The position numbers were made by a program, and so were the translations under genes. From an uncultured SAR324 cluster bacterium (GTDB lineage Bacteria; SAR324; NAC60-12), in NCBI GenBank assembly GCA_902513935.1, contig CABXOR010000005.1:1-51070 (forward strand): 51,070 bases of DNA, written 5' to 3'. Below the pieces are notes generated by a model, which saw only the letters and a program-made list of their open reading frames with translations, was not told where the DNA came from and ran no database searches. Positions 44,459 through 51,070 of this stretch are shown here, one piece after another (the first letter of the stretch is position 1; every line of letters starts with the position of its first letter).

Positions 44459-45273
44459 GCAGAATTTTTACTCAAGCAGATTTGCGAAAATTGTTTGTCT
44501 TGAATTTAAACAACGTTGATCCTTCTCGCTGGACTTGTGTTATTCCGGCAGCCGGTAAGGGTACTCGTTTAGGATATGGCTTACCTAAAATTTTGTATCC
44601 GATTTTAGGGCAACCTGTTCTTCAACATTTAATCAACTTATTCCACGAATTTTGCAGTAGTTTCGTAGTAGTTGCTTCTCCGAACGGTGCGGAAGAAATC
44701 CAGAAAGAGTTCGAAAACTGTTGTCAATCAACCGACTTTCGAATCGTAATTCAAGCAGAACCAAAGGGTATGGCTCATGCGGTTTGGCAGGCAAGGGATT
44801 CTATTGAGACTCCTAATACAGTAGTCGTTTGGGGTGACCAGATTTGTCTTAGAGATGAAACCATTTCAAGTACTTTAGCCTATCATCAGAGTGATACAGC
44901 AAACGTTTTGACTTTTCCTACAGTCATGAAAAAAAACCCATACATTCATTTCCATCGAGATAACACGGGTAAAATAATAAAGGTTTTACAAAAAAGAGAG
45001 AATGAAATTAAGACGGAAGTTGGTGAAAATGATTGTGGTTTTTTTTGTTTTTCAACTAATTCGCTGTTTTATTTATTAAAAAACAGTTTATCTTCACCGG
45101 GCAATTTAGGTTCTCAAACAAAAGAAAAAAACCTTCTTCAACTTTTTCCTCAATTCGAAATGATAGACGGTCAAGTCAATACTCTTCGTATTGCTCATTT
45201 TGAAGAAACTTTGGGAATTAACACGGTAGAAGAGGCAAAAACCGCTGAGTCCATTTTGAGGATTAGAAATTAA
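44455..45273 (+). CDS. NTP transferase domain nucleotidyltransferase (GlmU/MobA-like)
   Basis: 272 aa. Nucleotide-binding loop VIPAAGKGTRLGYGLPKIL (about 29-47), metal Asp in VVVWGDQICL, and NDCGFFCFS late in the fold. The family transfers NMP from an NTP to a phosphorylated sugar or small acid. It has no C-terminal hexapeptide acetyltransferase domain, so it is not full GlmU. CofC/FbiD of coenzyme F420 synthesis belongs to the same superfamily, which matters because a CofD-like domain is encoded next, 5 bases downstream. Confidence 0.88.
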   Translation: MSRIFTQADLRKLFVLNLNNVDPSRWTCVIPAAGKGTRLGYGLPKILYPILGQPVLQHLINLFHEFCSSFVVVASPNGAEEIQKEFENCCQSTDFRIVIQAEPKGMAHAVWQARDSIETPNTVVVWGDQICLRDETISSTLAYHQSDTANVLTFPTVMKKNPYIHFHRDNTGKIIKVLQKRENEIKTEVGENDCGFFCFSTNSLFYLLKNSLSSPGNLGSQTKEKNLLQLFPQFEMIDGQVNTLRIAHFEETLGINTVEEAKTAESILRIRN

Positions 45274-45278
45274 GAAAG

Positions 45279-47294
45279 TTGGATAATCATAAAATTAAAA
45301 TTGGGATGTTTTCGGGTGGGCGTGGAACGGAATCGCTTACGGAAGCTTTTGTCTCCCATCCTCAAATTGATCTGTTTTTACTAGTGAATGCATATGATGA
45401 CGGATTATCAACTGGCCGCTTAAGACGATTTATCCCAGGACTGTTAGGTCCCTCTGATTTTAGAAAAAATATTGTTCATCTGATACCGGCATTGGATGAA
45501 ACCGGCCGGTCTATCAAGCGTTTATTGGAGTATCGTTTCCCAAAAACACTGAAGGTTGAAAGTGCAAATCAGATTTTATCCGGGCTCTACAATACAGAAT
45601 TTGATCGAGATAATTCCGGATTGGATCCGCAATTCTGGAAAGACCTAGAATCTGTGAGTTACAAGCAAGCCCGCTATATAGAAACACAAGTAATTTCATT
45701 TTTGACATATTGCCTTCAAGAAGCTAATAACGGTAAAGTATTTGAATTTGGTGATTGCTCGTTTGGGAATCTAATTTTTGCAGGAGTTTTTTTACGCTTA
45801 GGATATGACTTCAATAGAACGATTGCAGATTTGGAAAGAGAGTTTAAACCTGCAGGAAGAGTGGTGAACGTTACTCAAGGTGATAATTATGTTTTGGTTG
45901 GCTTAAAATCAGATGGAACTTTTCTTTGCGGTGAAGCGGAAATCGTATCACCACAAAATTCTCAAGTGTTAGAAGAAATCTATCTGTTGGAGAATTATCT
46001 AACCGAAAATGAAATCCAAAAGTTGAATGATTTAAACGACTTGAAGTCGAAGAAGAATTTTTTTAAAAACAAAATTAGGGAACCTATAATTTCAGTTGAA
46101 GCACAGTCGGTTTTGGAAACAGCGGACTTAATCATTTTTGGTCCGGGAACTCAGCATTCATCGCTTTTTCCTTCTTATCTGTCCAAAGGAGTTGGGGAAG
46201 CAATCTCAACAAATAAAACTGCTGAAAAAGTGTTTCTTGCTAATACACGTAAAGATCATGAAATACAAGGTGAGACAATGTCGTCTTTGTGCAGCAAACT
46301 GCATTACTATTTGAATCGTAAAGGAGAGATAAATCATCCGCCAGAAAGTTATGTGACACGGTATTTCTTTCAAGAACCCACGGGACTCCAAAAAAAAGGC
46401 AAAGATTACTTGGAACTTGAATCCTATTTTGCCTTTCCTTCAAGACAAACTATAATCACAGACTGGGAGTCTGATTCAGGGAAGCATTCTGGGAATCGGG
46501 TGCTCGATGAGCTAATTGCAATTGTAAATGAGCGTGCGAAAATTTCTTTGAAGACGTTTTCGTACATGGTTTCTATCGTGGTACCGGTCTTAAATGAAGA
46601 GAGAACATTGGAAATTGTCTTAAATAAGTTAAATTTATTGAATTTCCAGCCATACGGACTTTCGAAAGAAATAATTGTTGTTGATGGAGGGTCACAGGAT
46701 GGTTCTAAAGAAGTTGTTAAAAACAAGGGATACATTCGTTATTTTAATTTGCCTAAAGAAATGAATGGCAGAGGGGCAGCTTTACGATATGGATCGAGAC
46801 AAGCTCGCGGAAACATTGTAGTGTTTTTTCATTCTGACGGTGAGTATGAACCTGGAAACATCATTGATTTAGTCCGATTCCTTCAGAAAGACGAATATGA
46901 GGCTGTTTTCGGGAGCAGATCGATAAAGTGTTTGAATCTTGATGATAGAATAAAAACGATTTATCGAGGGAATAAAATTTCATACCTTATCTCAAAATAT
47001 GGTGGTTTATCACTAAGTGTTTTATGTTTATTCCTTTTTAATCGTTATGTTACAGATCCGTTGACAGGTCTAAAAGCATTTGATAGAAGGCTTTTGAAAA
47101 AGCTTGATTTGAAGTCTGATGGTGTGGAACTAGAAACAGAAATTATCGCCAAACTATCCAGGAATCAAAAATTTATTCTCGAAGTTCCTGTTGATTACCG
47201 TCCGCGCCTTAAATCTGAGGGTAAAAAGATTACAGTTCTTGATGGCTTTAAAGCCTTAATAACACTTGTTAGGATACGTTTTTCACGGGATTAA
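45279..47294 (+). CDS. Fusion: YvcK/CofD-like domain with C-terminal GT2 domain
   Basis: 671 aa, TTG start. Residues 1-about 420 are a YvcK/CofD superfamily fold: FSGGRGTESLTEAF (about 11-24), NAYDDGLSTGRLRRF with the DDG..S.GRLR pattern (about 38-52), LGPSDFRKNIV (56-66), SFGNLIFAGVF and LIIFGPGTQHSSLFP. Residues about 428-671 are a GT2 domain with VSIVVPVLNEERTLEIVL, IIVVDGGSQDGS, HSDGEYEP and VTDPLTGLKAF. CofD transfers a phospholactyl-type group from a GDP-activated donor; YvcK binds UDP-sugars. This domain pair could activate, phosphorylate or transfer a unit within the glycan. The GT2 part is a divergent tandem relative of the next gene. Confidence 0.85.
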   Translation: MDNHKIKIGMFSGGRGTESLTEAFVSHPQIDLFLLVNAYDDGLSTGRLRRFIPGLLGPSDFRKNIVHLIPALDETGRSIKRLLEYRFPKTLKVESANQILSGLYNTEFDRDNSGLDPQFWKDLESVSYKQARYIETQVISFLTYCLQEANNGKVFEFGDCSFGNLIFAGVFLRLGYDFNRTIADLEREFKPAGRVVNVTQGDNYVLVGLKSDGTFLCGEAEIVSPQNSQVLEEIYLLENYLTENEIQKLNDLNDLKSKKNFFKNKIREPIISVEAQSVLETADLIIFGPGTQHSSLFPSYLSKGVGEAISTNKTAEKVFLANTRKDHEIQGETMSSLCSKLHYYLNRKGEINHPPESYVTRYFFQEPTGLQKKGKDYLELESYFAFPSRQTIITDWESDSGKHSGNRVLDELIAIVNERAKISLKTFSYMVSIVVPVLNEERTLEIVLNKLNLLNFQPYGLSKEIIVVDGGSQDGSKEVVKNKGYIRYFNLPKEMNGRGAALRYGSRQARGNIVVFFHSDGEYEPGNIIDLVRFLQKDEYEAVFGSRSIKCLNLDDRIKTIYRGNKISYLISKYGGLSLSVLCLFLFNRYVTDPLTGLKAFDRRLLKKLDLKSDGVELETEIIAKLSRNQKFILEVPVDYRPRLKSEGKKITVLDGFKALITLVRIRFSRD

Positions 47295-47302
47295 ACCTTT
47301 AT

Positions 47303-48061
47303 ATGAAAATACTTTCTATCATCATTCCTGCATACAATGAAGAAAAGTATATTTCCCAACTTTTGGTTCAGATTCAATCCGTAGATACGGAAATTATTGG
47401 TTTCATGAAGGAAATCATCGTAGTTGATGACGGTTCTACGGACCAGACACGAGACTTAGCCCATAAAGTAGCAATTGGCCAACCAGGTACTACCGTAATT
47501 CATCAAGACAATCAAGGAAAAGGGAATGCCGTGCAAAGAGGGGTTCAAGAAGCTAAAGGTGATTTTGTACTTGTTCAAGATGCTGATTTGGAATACAATC
47601 CCAACGATTATATTCCGATGCTAAAGTGCTTAATAAATTCTCGCACCTCAGTGTATGGCAGTCGTATATTGGGGCAGATCAAGTTTTATAACAGGAAGTT
47701 TCCTTTTTTTGGGAAACATCCTGGTCAAGATTTTGGGCCATGGCTTGCTGGAGTATTTTTGACAATTTGGGTATTTATACTCTTTGGTCGCTGGATAACT
47801 GATACATTAACAGCGTACAAAATTTACCCGATTGACGTGATCCGAGGAATGGATATTGTAACACATGGATTTGAAACAGATCATGAGATTACTGCAAAAC
47901 TGATAAATAATGGAATACAAATAGTAGAAGTACCTATTAAGTACTACCCCCGCTCGTTTGAAGAAGGGAAGAAAATTAAAATGCGAGATGGCTTTGTGGC
48001 TATTTGGACATTTGTACGTTTTCGATTTAAAAAATCAATTATTATTACAAATAATAACTAA
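47303..48061 (+). CDS. Family 2 glycosyltransferase (polyprenyl-phosphate sugar synthase-like)
   Basis: 252 aa. LSIIIPAYNEEKYISQLL (4-21), IIVVDDGSTDQTRDLA, QDADLEYNPNDY (metal-binding DAD) and YGSRIL. The C-terminal EVPIKYYPRSFEEGKKIKMRDGF is shared in pattern with the end of the upstream fusion (VPVDYRPRLKSEGKKITVLDGF), so the two arose by duplication. Enzymes of this type often make dolichyl/undecaprenyl-phosphate-linked sugars. A hydrophobic segment near 150-165 may be membrane-embedded. Confidence 0.9.
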   Translation: MKILSIIIPAYNEEKYISQLLVQIQSVDTEIIGFMKEIIVVDDGSTDQTRDLAHKVAIGQPGTTVIHQDNQGKGNAVQRGVQEAKGDFVLVQDADLEYNPNDYIPMLKCLINSRTSVYGSRILGQIKFYNRKFPFFGKHPGQDFGPWLAGVFLTIWVFILFGRWITDTLTAYKIYPIDVIRGMDIVTHGFETDHEITAKLINNGIQIVEVPIKYYPRSFEEGKKIKMRDGFVAIWTFVRFRFKKSIIITNNN

Positions 48062-48068
48062 TATAAAA

Positions 48069-49328
48069 ATGGATTTAGATTTTTTGATGTTTACTAATAT
48101 TGTTTTTCCAATATTGTGTATTATTGGATTTTGTCACAGTAATAAAGGAATCATAATTGATCATGTGTTTATCATAAGTGTAGGGTATTTATTTTATTGG
48201 ATGATGCCTCTCGTTACTTATCACTATGGTTTCCTAGAAAATATATTTAATGAAGAAAAATATGCAATAAATTTTGGAATTGAAAACTATATAATTAAGT
48301 ATGATATGAAAATAAAATATTTAATTATAGCATTCGGTATTTATGTTTCCTTTATTATTGGACATGCTTTATCAATTAGAATAAAAATAAATTATTACAA
48401 AATATACCCTTTTTCATTAAAACCATTAAAATACATATCATATATATTTTTAGTATTATTGATTTTAATTACTGTAGCAAACTATGAGTATCATTTAAGA
48501 GGTTACACTAGGACAATATTTACATTAAAGGGTAATATCATTGCTTTAAATTTATTTTTTCTAACCTTACTAATTATGTATTTTACCTTATCTAATAAAT
48601 CATACAAATACACAAATGTATTCAAAAATAACATTTTTTATATTTATGCAATATCTTCAATATTATTAGCATCCTTAGGAAATAGAACATGGATAATATG
48701 CGGAATTATATCATTCTTTATTATTTATACTAATTATTACAAAAGATTACCAATAAAATATCTAACACTTTTATGTGTCTCTCTTATCATAGTACTTGCT
48801 GTTTTTGCGCGATACAGGACGGGTAATTTTGATTCTATTACAATATACAGAATAATACAATTAGGAATCTTTGACACTTATGCAATCCATAATGGGTTGA
48901 AAGCCTACTTGGTAAATAACGAAATACAAAATTTTAATATCCCAATAGTATTGTTGAGTAAGTTATATAACATTATTCCAACACTGATTATTCCAAATAA
49001 GGAAGAGTTGTACACAACGTATTCCGAGATTGGTGTAAATTTCAAATCAATACAATCTGCATGGCACTCATTCGCATCACTGATGGTCCATTTTGGTGCG
49101 GGAGGATCAATGCTACTCTCATTTTTCTTACCGTTTATGCTTAACTATTTAAGAAAATCTATATATTTAAAGGCTTCATATGTTGTTATTACAGCTCATT
49201 TTGCTGCACCATTATTTAGAGATTTCGACAACTTCGCAATAAAGATATTTTTGCAAATATGTATTATAATGCCTTTAATATATTTGTTAATTTGTAATAT
49301 ATATCCAAGAGTAGCTGAAAGAAAATGA
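48069..49328 (+). CDS. wzy: O-antigen polymerase-like multi-spanning membrane protein (Wzy type)
   Basis: 419 aa from ATG 48069, 8 bases after the GT2 stop; a longer in-frame start at 47958 lies within the GT2 gene and would add a soluble tail, so I reject it. About ten hydrophobic segments span nearly the whole protein, with a large polar loop near residues 270-325 (containing ARYRTGNFDS and NAKE-like NKEELYTTYS), the usual Wzy layout with a periplasmic loop between late helices. Wzy joins lipid-linked repeat units on the periplasmic face. Family sequence is poorly conserved, so this rests on topology and on the neighbouring wzz and glycosyltransferases. Very AT-rich. Confidence 0.7.
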   Translation: MDLDFLMFTNIVFPILCIIGFCHSNKGIIIDHVFIISVGYLFYWMMPLVTYHYGFLENIFNEEKYAINFGIENYIIKYDMKIKYLIIAFGIYVSFIIGHALSIRIKINYYKIYPFSLKPLKYISYIFLVLLILITVANYEYHLRGYTRTIFTLKGNIIALNLFFLTLLIMYFTLSNKSYKYTNVFKNNIFYIYAISSILLASLGNRTWIICGIISFFIIYTNYYKRLPIKYLTLLCVSLIIVLAVFARYRTGNFDSITIYRIIQLGIFDTYAIHNGLKAYLVNNEIQNFNIPIVLLSKLYNIIPTLIIPNKEELYTTYSEIGVNFKSIQSAWHSFASLMVHFGAGGSMLLSFFLPFMLNYLRKSIYLKASYVVITAHFAAPLFRDFDNFAIKIFLQICIIMPLIYLLICNIYPRVAERK

Positions 49329-50022
49329 GGTGACCATTTTCAGTAAGCTGCTTTAGAAATAATCCAGGCTTTCATCCGCGTTATTTTACCGATAAATGGA
49401 AACAGTTTAAATGAATATTATTTAAATATATCAAACTAACACGAACTAACTCTTATGAATACTTCTCCTTAATATCGACATAATAACTAGAAAGAGGAAT
49501 GCATTCGGGAAAACAACTTTACTCAATCAGGGTTATGCTAAAATAATCATTGGTACTTATATCTCACTCTATAACAATCAATAGCTGTATAGTGCCAATG
49601 CCCACATCGAACACGCGGATCAACTCGCTGGCAGAGATAACAAAATACATGAAGATAATGAAGAAAAAGATTAATGTGGTCAGATTAAATAGATAACATA
49701 ATGTTCTCAGAAAAGAGATCACCCTAAACAAACATGTATAAATTAACAACTCAAAAGAAATACTATTTACAATTATAAATGAATTCCTGTTTATTGGGAT
49801 AGCTAATGAACAGCAAATGTTTTTGTTATTTTAAAATCGTATTACACTGTTCTTCATGTATAAATACGAATCTAAGACATTATATTGTTATATTATAAGT
49901 ATTAATATAATAACGTAATCAATCAGGGGAATGCTCCTATGTAATCCTATTCTATTTGAATAGTTTCAGGAAGTGGTTCAAAATATTTAATTTATAAACT
50001 ACAAAAGTTCATCAAATATAAT
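49329..50022. other. Long gap with the second copy of the dispersed repeat
   Basis: 694 bases. A 7-bp stem-loop overlaps the wzy stop (GAAAATG..CATTTTC, 49321-49341). A short open stretch at about 49350-49411 (NPGFHPRYFTDKWKQF) looks like the end of a lost gene but is unidentified. Then the dispersed repeat at 49622-49820 follows, and an AT-rich stretch leads to wzz. Confidence 0.6.
49622..49820. repeat. Dispersed intergenic repeat, copy B
   Basis: Aligns with 27211-27410 in direct orientation at a nearly constant offset of about 22,411 bases, so almost no indels. The minus strand here is open for 61 codons of hydrophobic residues (about 49564-49749) and may preserve more of an ancestral membrane gene than copy A does. 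Confidence 0.7.
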
Positions 50023-51070
50023 ATGCCAGAAACAGAAACTAAAACAAAACATAAAAAATCTAATTTAGCTCCTATTTACCTTTCCGACGAAGATGATACA
50101 ATTGATTTATTGGAGATGTTGAAAATATTGTGGAAAAAAAGGTATTTGGTTATTGTATTCACCATTGTTGGATTCTTCGGTTCTTTCAGTTATTTATTCC
50201 TTCAACCTTCTTATTACAAAATAGAGACTGTATTTGATCCTCTGGATAACAATAATTATCAAATTCTAAATGATCGACTTACTAAGATATTGAAAGAAGT
50301 TAGTGAAGATAATACAGACCCTACTATAGAAATGATTGAACAATTAAAATCTAATTCGGTTTCTAGTACACTGCATGGATTATTAAATAATTTAGCAGCT
50401 AATAATAATATACAATTAAGATCAAATTTAGTTTCTAGTACACTGCAAAATGAATTTATGAACACAGAAGGTGTGAAAGAATTATGGGGTTCTGAAAAAA
50501 ATCTAGGAACAGATGATATAAATATTATATCTGGATTGTTAAATAAGTTAGTTGTTAATAATAATAAAATCTCTTTAGTATCGAATAACCCTGAAATTGC
50601 AACAAAGGTGTTTAATAATTATGTTAAATTTATTCAATCAATAACAAGCAGTCAGTTAGTTGATAATGTGGGTAAATCCTTTACAGAAAAAATTAATCAA
50701 ACAGAAAAGAAGATTAAAGTTGAAATGCAACATATAATTAGTCATCAAAAATACCAAAATAATTTACGTGAAAACAAAATTAATGAATATGAAGAAGCAA
50801 TTATTATTGCATCGAAATTAGGTATTAAAGAGAATAATATAAAATCCAATAACAGCGTGCAAAATTTACCACTCTATATGCGAGGAACGATGGCACTTGA
50901 AGCAGAATTAGATGTAATACGCAAAAGAAAATACAAAGGGTATTCGAATTCAAAAGAAAAATATACTAAATTAGAAAACCACAATAAATTACTTGAAGAA
51001 AAAATTAATGAATATGAAGAAGCAATTATTATTGCATCAAAATTAGGAATTGTTGAAATTAATGAGCATG
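50023..51070 (+). CDS. wzz: Wzz/chain-length determinant family protein, 3' end beyond the window
   Basis: 349 codons visible and still open. After a polar N-terminus comes the Wzz start: DDTIDLLEMLKILWKKRY then a transmembrane helix YLVIVFTIVGFFGSFSYLFL (about 44-63) and the periplasmic PSYYKIETVFDP strand. Later parts are coiled-coil-like with the family's EEAIIIASKLGI pattern. Wzz proteins sit in the inner membrane and set O-antigen chain length with Wzy. Two in-frame duplications are visible (see repeats). The coding density of the region and the 694-base gap suggest it starts its own transcript. Confidence 0.85.
   Translation, partial: MPETETKTKHKKSNLAPIYLSDEDDTIDLLEMLKILWKKRYLVIVFTIVGFFGSFSYLFLQPSYYKIETVFDPLDNNNYQILNDRLTKILKEVSEDNTDPTIEMIEQLKSNSVSSTLHGLLNNLAANNNIQLRSNLVSSTLQNEFMNTEGVKELWGSEKNLGTDDINIISGLLNKLVVNNNKISLVSNNPEIATKVFNNYVKFIQSITSSQLVDNVGKSFTEKINQTEKKIKVEMQHIISHQKYQNNLRENKINEYEEAIIIASKLGIKENNIKSNNSVQNLPLYMRGTMALEAELDVIRKRKYKGYSNSKEKYTKLENHNKLLEEKINEYEEAIIIASKLGIVEINEH
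50359..50447 (+). repeat. In-frame 72-bp-offset repeat in wzz
   Basis: GTTTCTAGTACACTGCA occurs at 50359-50375 and again at 50431-50447, 24 codons apart, giving VSSTLHGLLNNLAANNN followed by VSSTLQNE. Similar LLNKLVVNNN appears further on, so an ancestral module was probably duplicated. Confidence 0.75.
50776..51051 (+). repeat. Duplicated 51-bp segment in wzz (KINEYEEAIIIASKLGI twice)
   Basis: Copies at 50776-50826 and 51001-51051 differ at two positions, both silent, and start 225 bases (75 codons) apart. This places the family's conserved 'AIIIASKLGI' element twice in one chain, which would lengthen the periplasmic coiled coil. Confidence 0.9.

Noticed and set aside
47958..48068. Longer wzy frame starting inside the GT2 gene
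   Set aside because: It adds a charged, non-membrane leader read from GT2 coding DNA; ATG 48069 directly precedes the first hydrophobic helix.
49321..49341. 7-bp stem-loop overlapping the wzy stop
   Set aside because: The stem is AT-rich and not followed by a T-run; too weak to list as a terminator.
1..51070. JUMPstart/ops element, CRISPR, tRNA, rRNA or intact insertion sequence
   Set aside because: I looked for GGCGGTAG-type ops sites, regular spaced repeats, tRNA-like clover leaves and transposase motifs and saw none I could support.

Overview
The window is one long surface-polysaccharide (O-antigen/LPS type) biosynthesis locus from an AT-rich Gram-negative bacterium. Every confidently called gene lies on the + strand. 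I see no rRNA, tRNA, CRISPR array, intact transposase or housekeeping gene. A Wzy-like polymerase and the start of a Wzz chain-length regulator near the right end point to Wzx/Wzy-type glycan assembly. The mix of TIGR04372-type and PFTS-motif transferases, WbuC cupins, many radical SAM enzymes and gene relics separated by AT-rich gaps resembles the large O-antigen loci of Leptospira. That lineage is only a guess from gene content; other low-GC Gram-negatives are possible.

Layout. (1) 1-6.8 kb: a sugar epimerase-like SDR with a degenerate active site, a DUF4956 membrane protein, a relic of a UbiA-type phosphoribosyltransferase, a large CotH-kinase/beta-helix protein whose tail runs out of frame into a DegT aminotransferase, and a WbuC cupin. 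(2) 6.8-11.8 kb: methyltransferase, FkbM methyltransferase, TIGR04372 transferase, a NUDIX gene broken in a ten-G tract, and a second cupin. (3) 11.8-19.7 kb: two DegT aminotransferases, a split transketolase, a methyltransferase, a sugar N-formyltransferase, a class III aminotransferase and an SDR. This looks like an amino-sugar and unusual-carbon-skeleton block. (4) 19.8-27.1 kb: radical SAM/SPASM protein, an unrecognised three-repeat protein, a methyltransferase and two glycosyltransferase-like proteins. (5) 27.5-30.3 kb: transaldolase, epimerase relic, GmhB-like phosphatase, methyltransferase relic and GmhA-like SIS isomerase. The last two are visibly richer in GC than their surroundings.

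(6) 30.7-35.7 kb: a very compact run of epimerase, HAD phosphatase, FkbM methyltransferase, CMP-sugar synthetase-like cytidylyltransferase, radical SAM/SPASM and SDR, likely one operon that makes and modifies a nucleotide-activated sugar acid. (7) 35.9-43.8 kb: two B12-binding-type radical SAM proteins, a transferase, a dehydrogenase relic next to a perfect 34-bp palindrome, a GT2 and a methyltransferase. (8) 43.8-49.3 kb: HAD phosphatase, nucleotidyltransferase, a YvcK/CofD-like domain fused to a GT2, a second GT2, and the polymerase. (9) 50.0 kb to the end: the 5' part of wzz with internal duplications.

The most notable points are: the HAD / nucleotidyltransferase / CofD-like-GT2 block, which formally parallels the CofC-CofD chemistry of coenzyme F420 but sits in a glycan locus; the G10 tract that switches off a NUDIX gene; the three-repeat protein at 20.9-22.5 kb; the out-of-frame CotH/aminotransferase junction; and a roughly 200-bp dispersed repeat found before two gene blocks. 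At least six gene relics show that the locus has been assembled and trimmed by repeated recombination.
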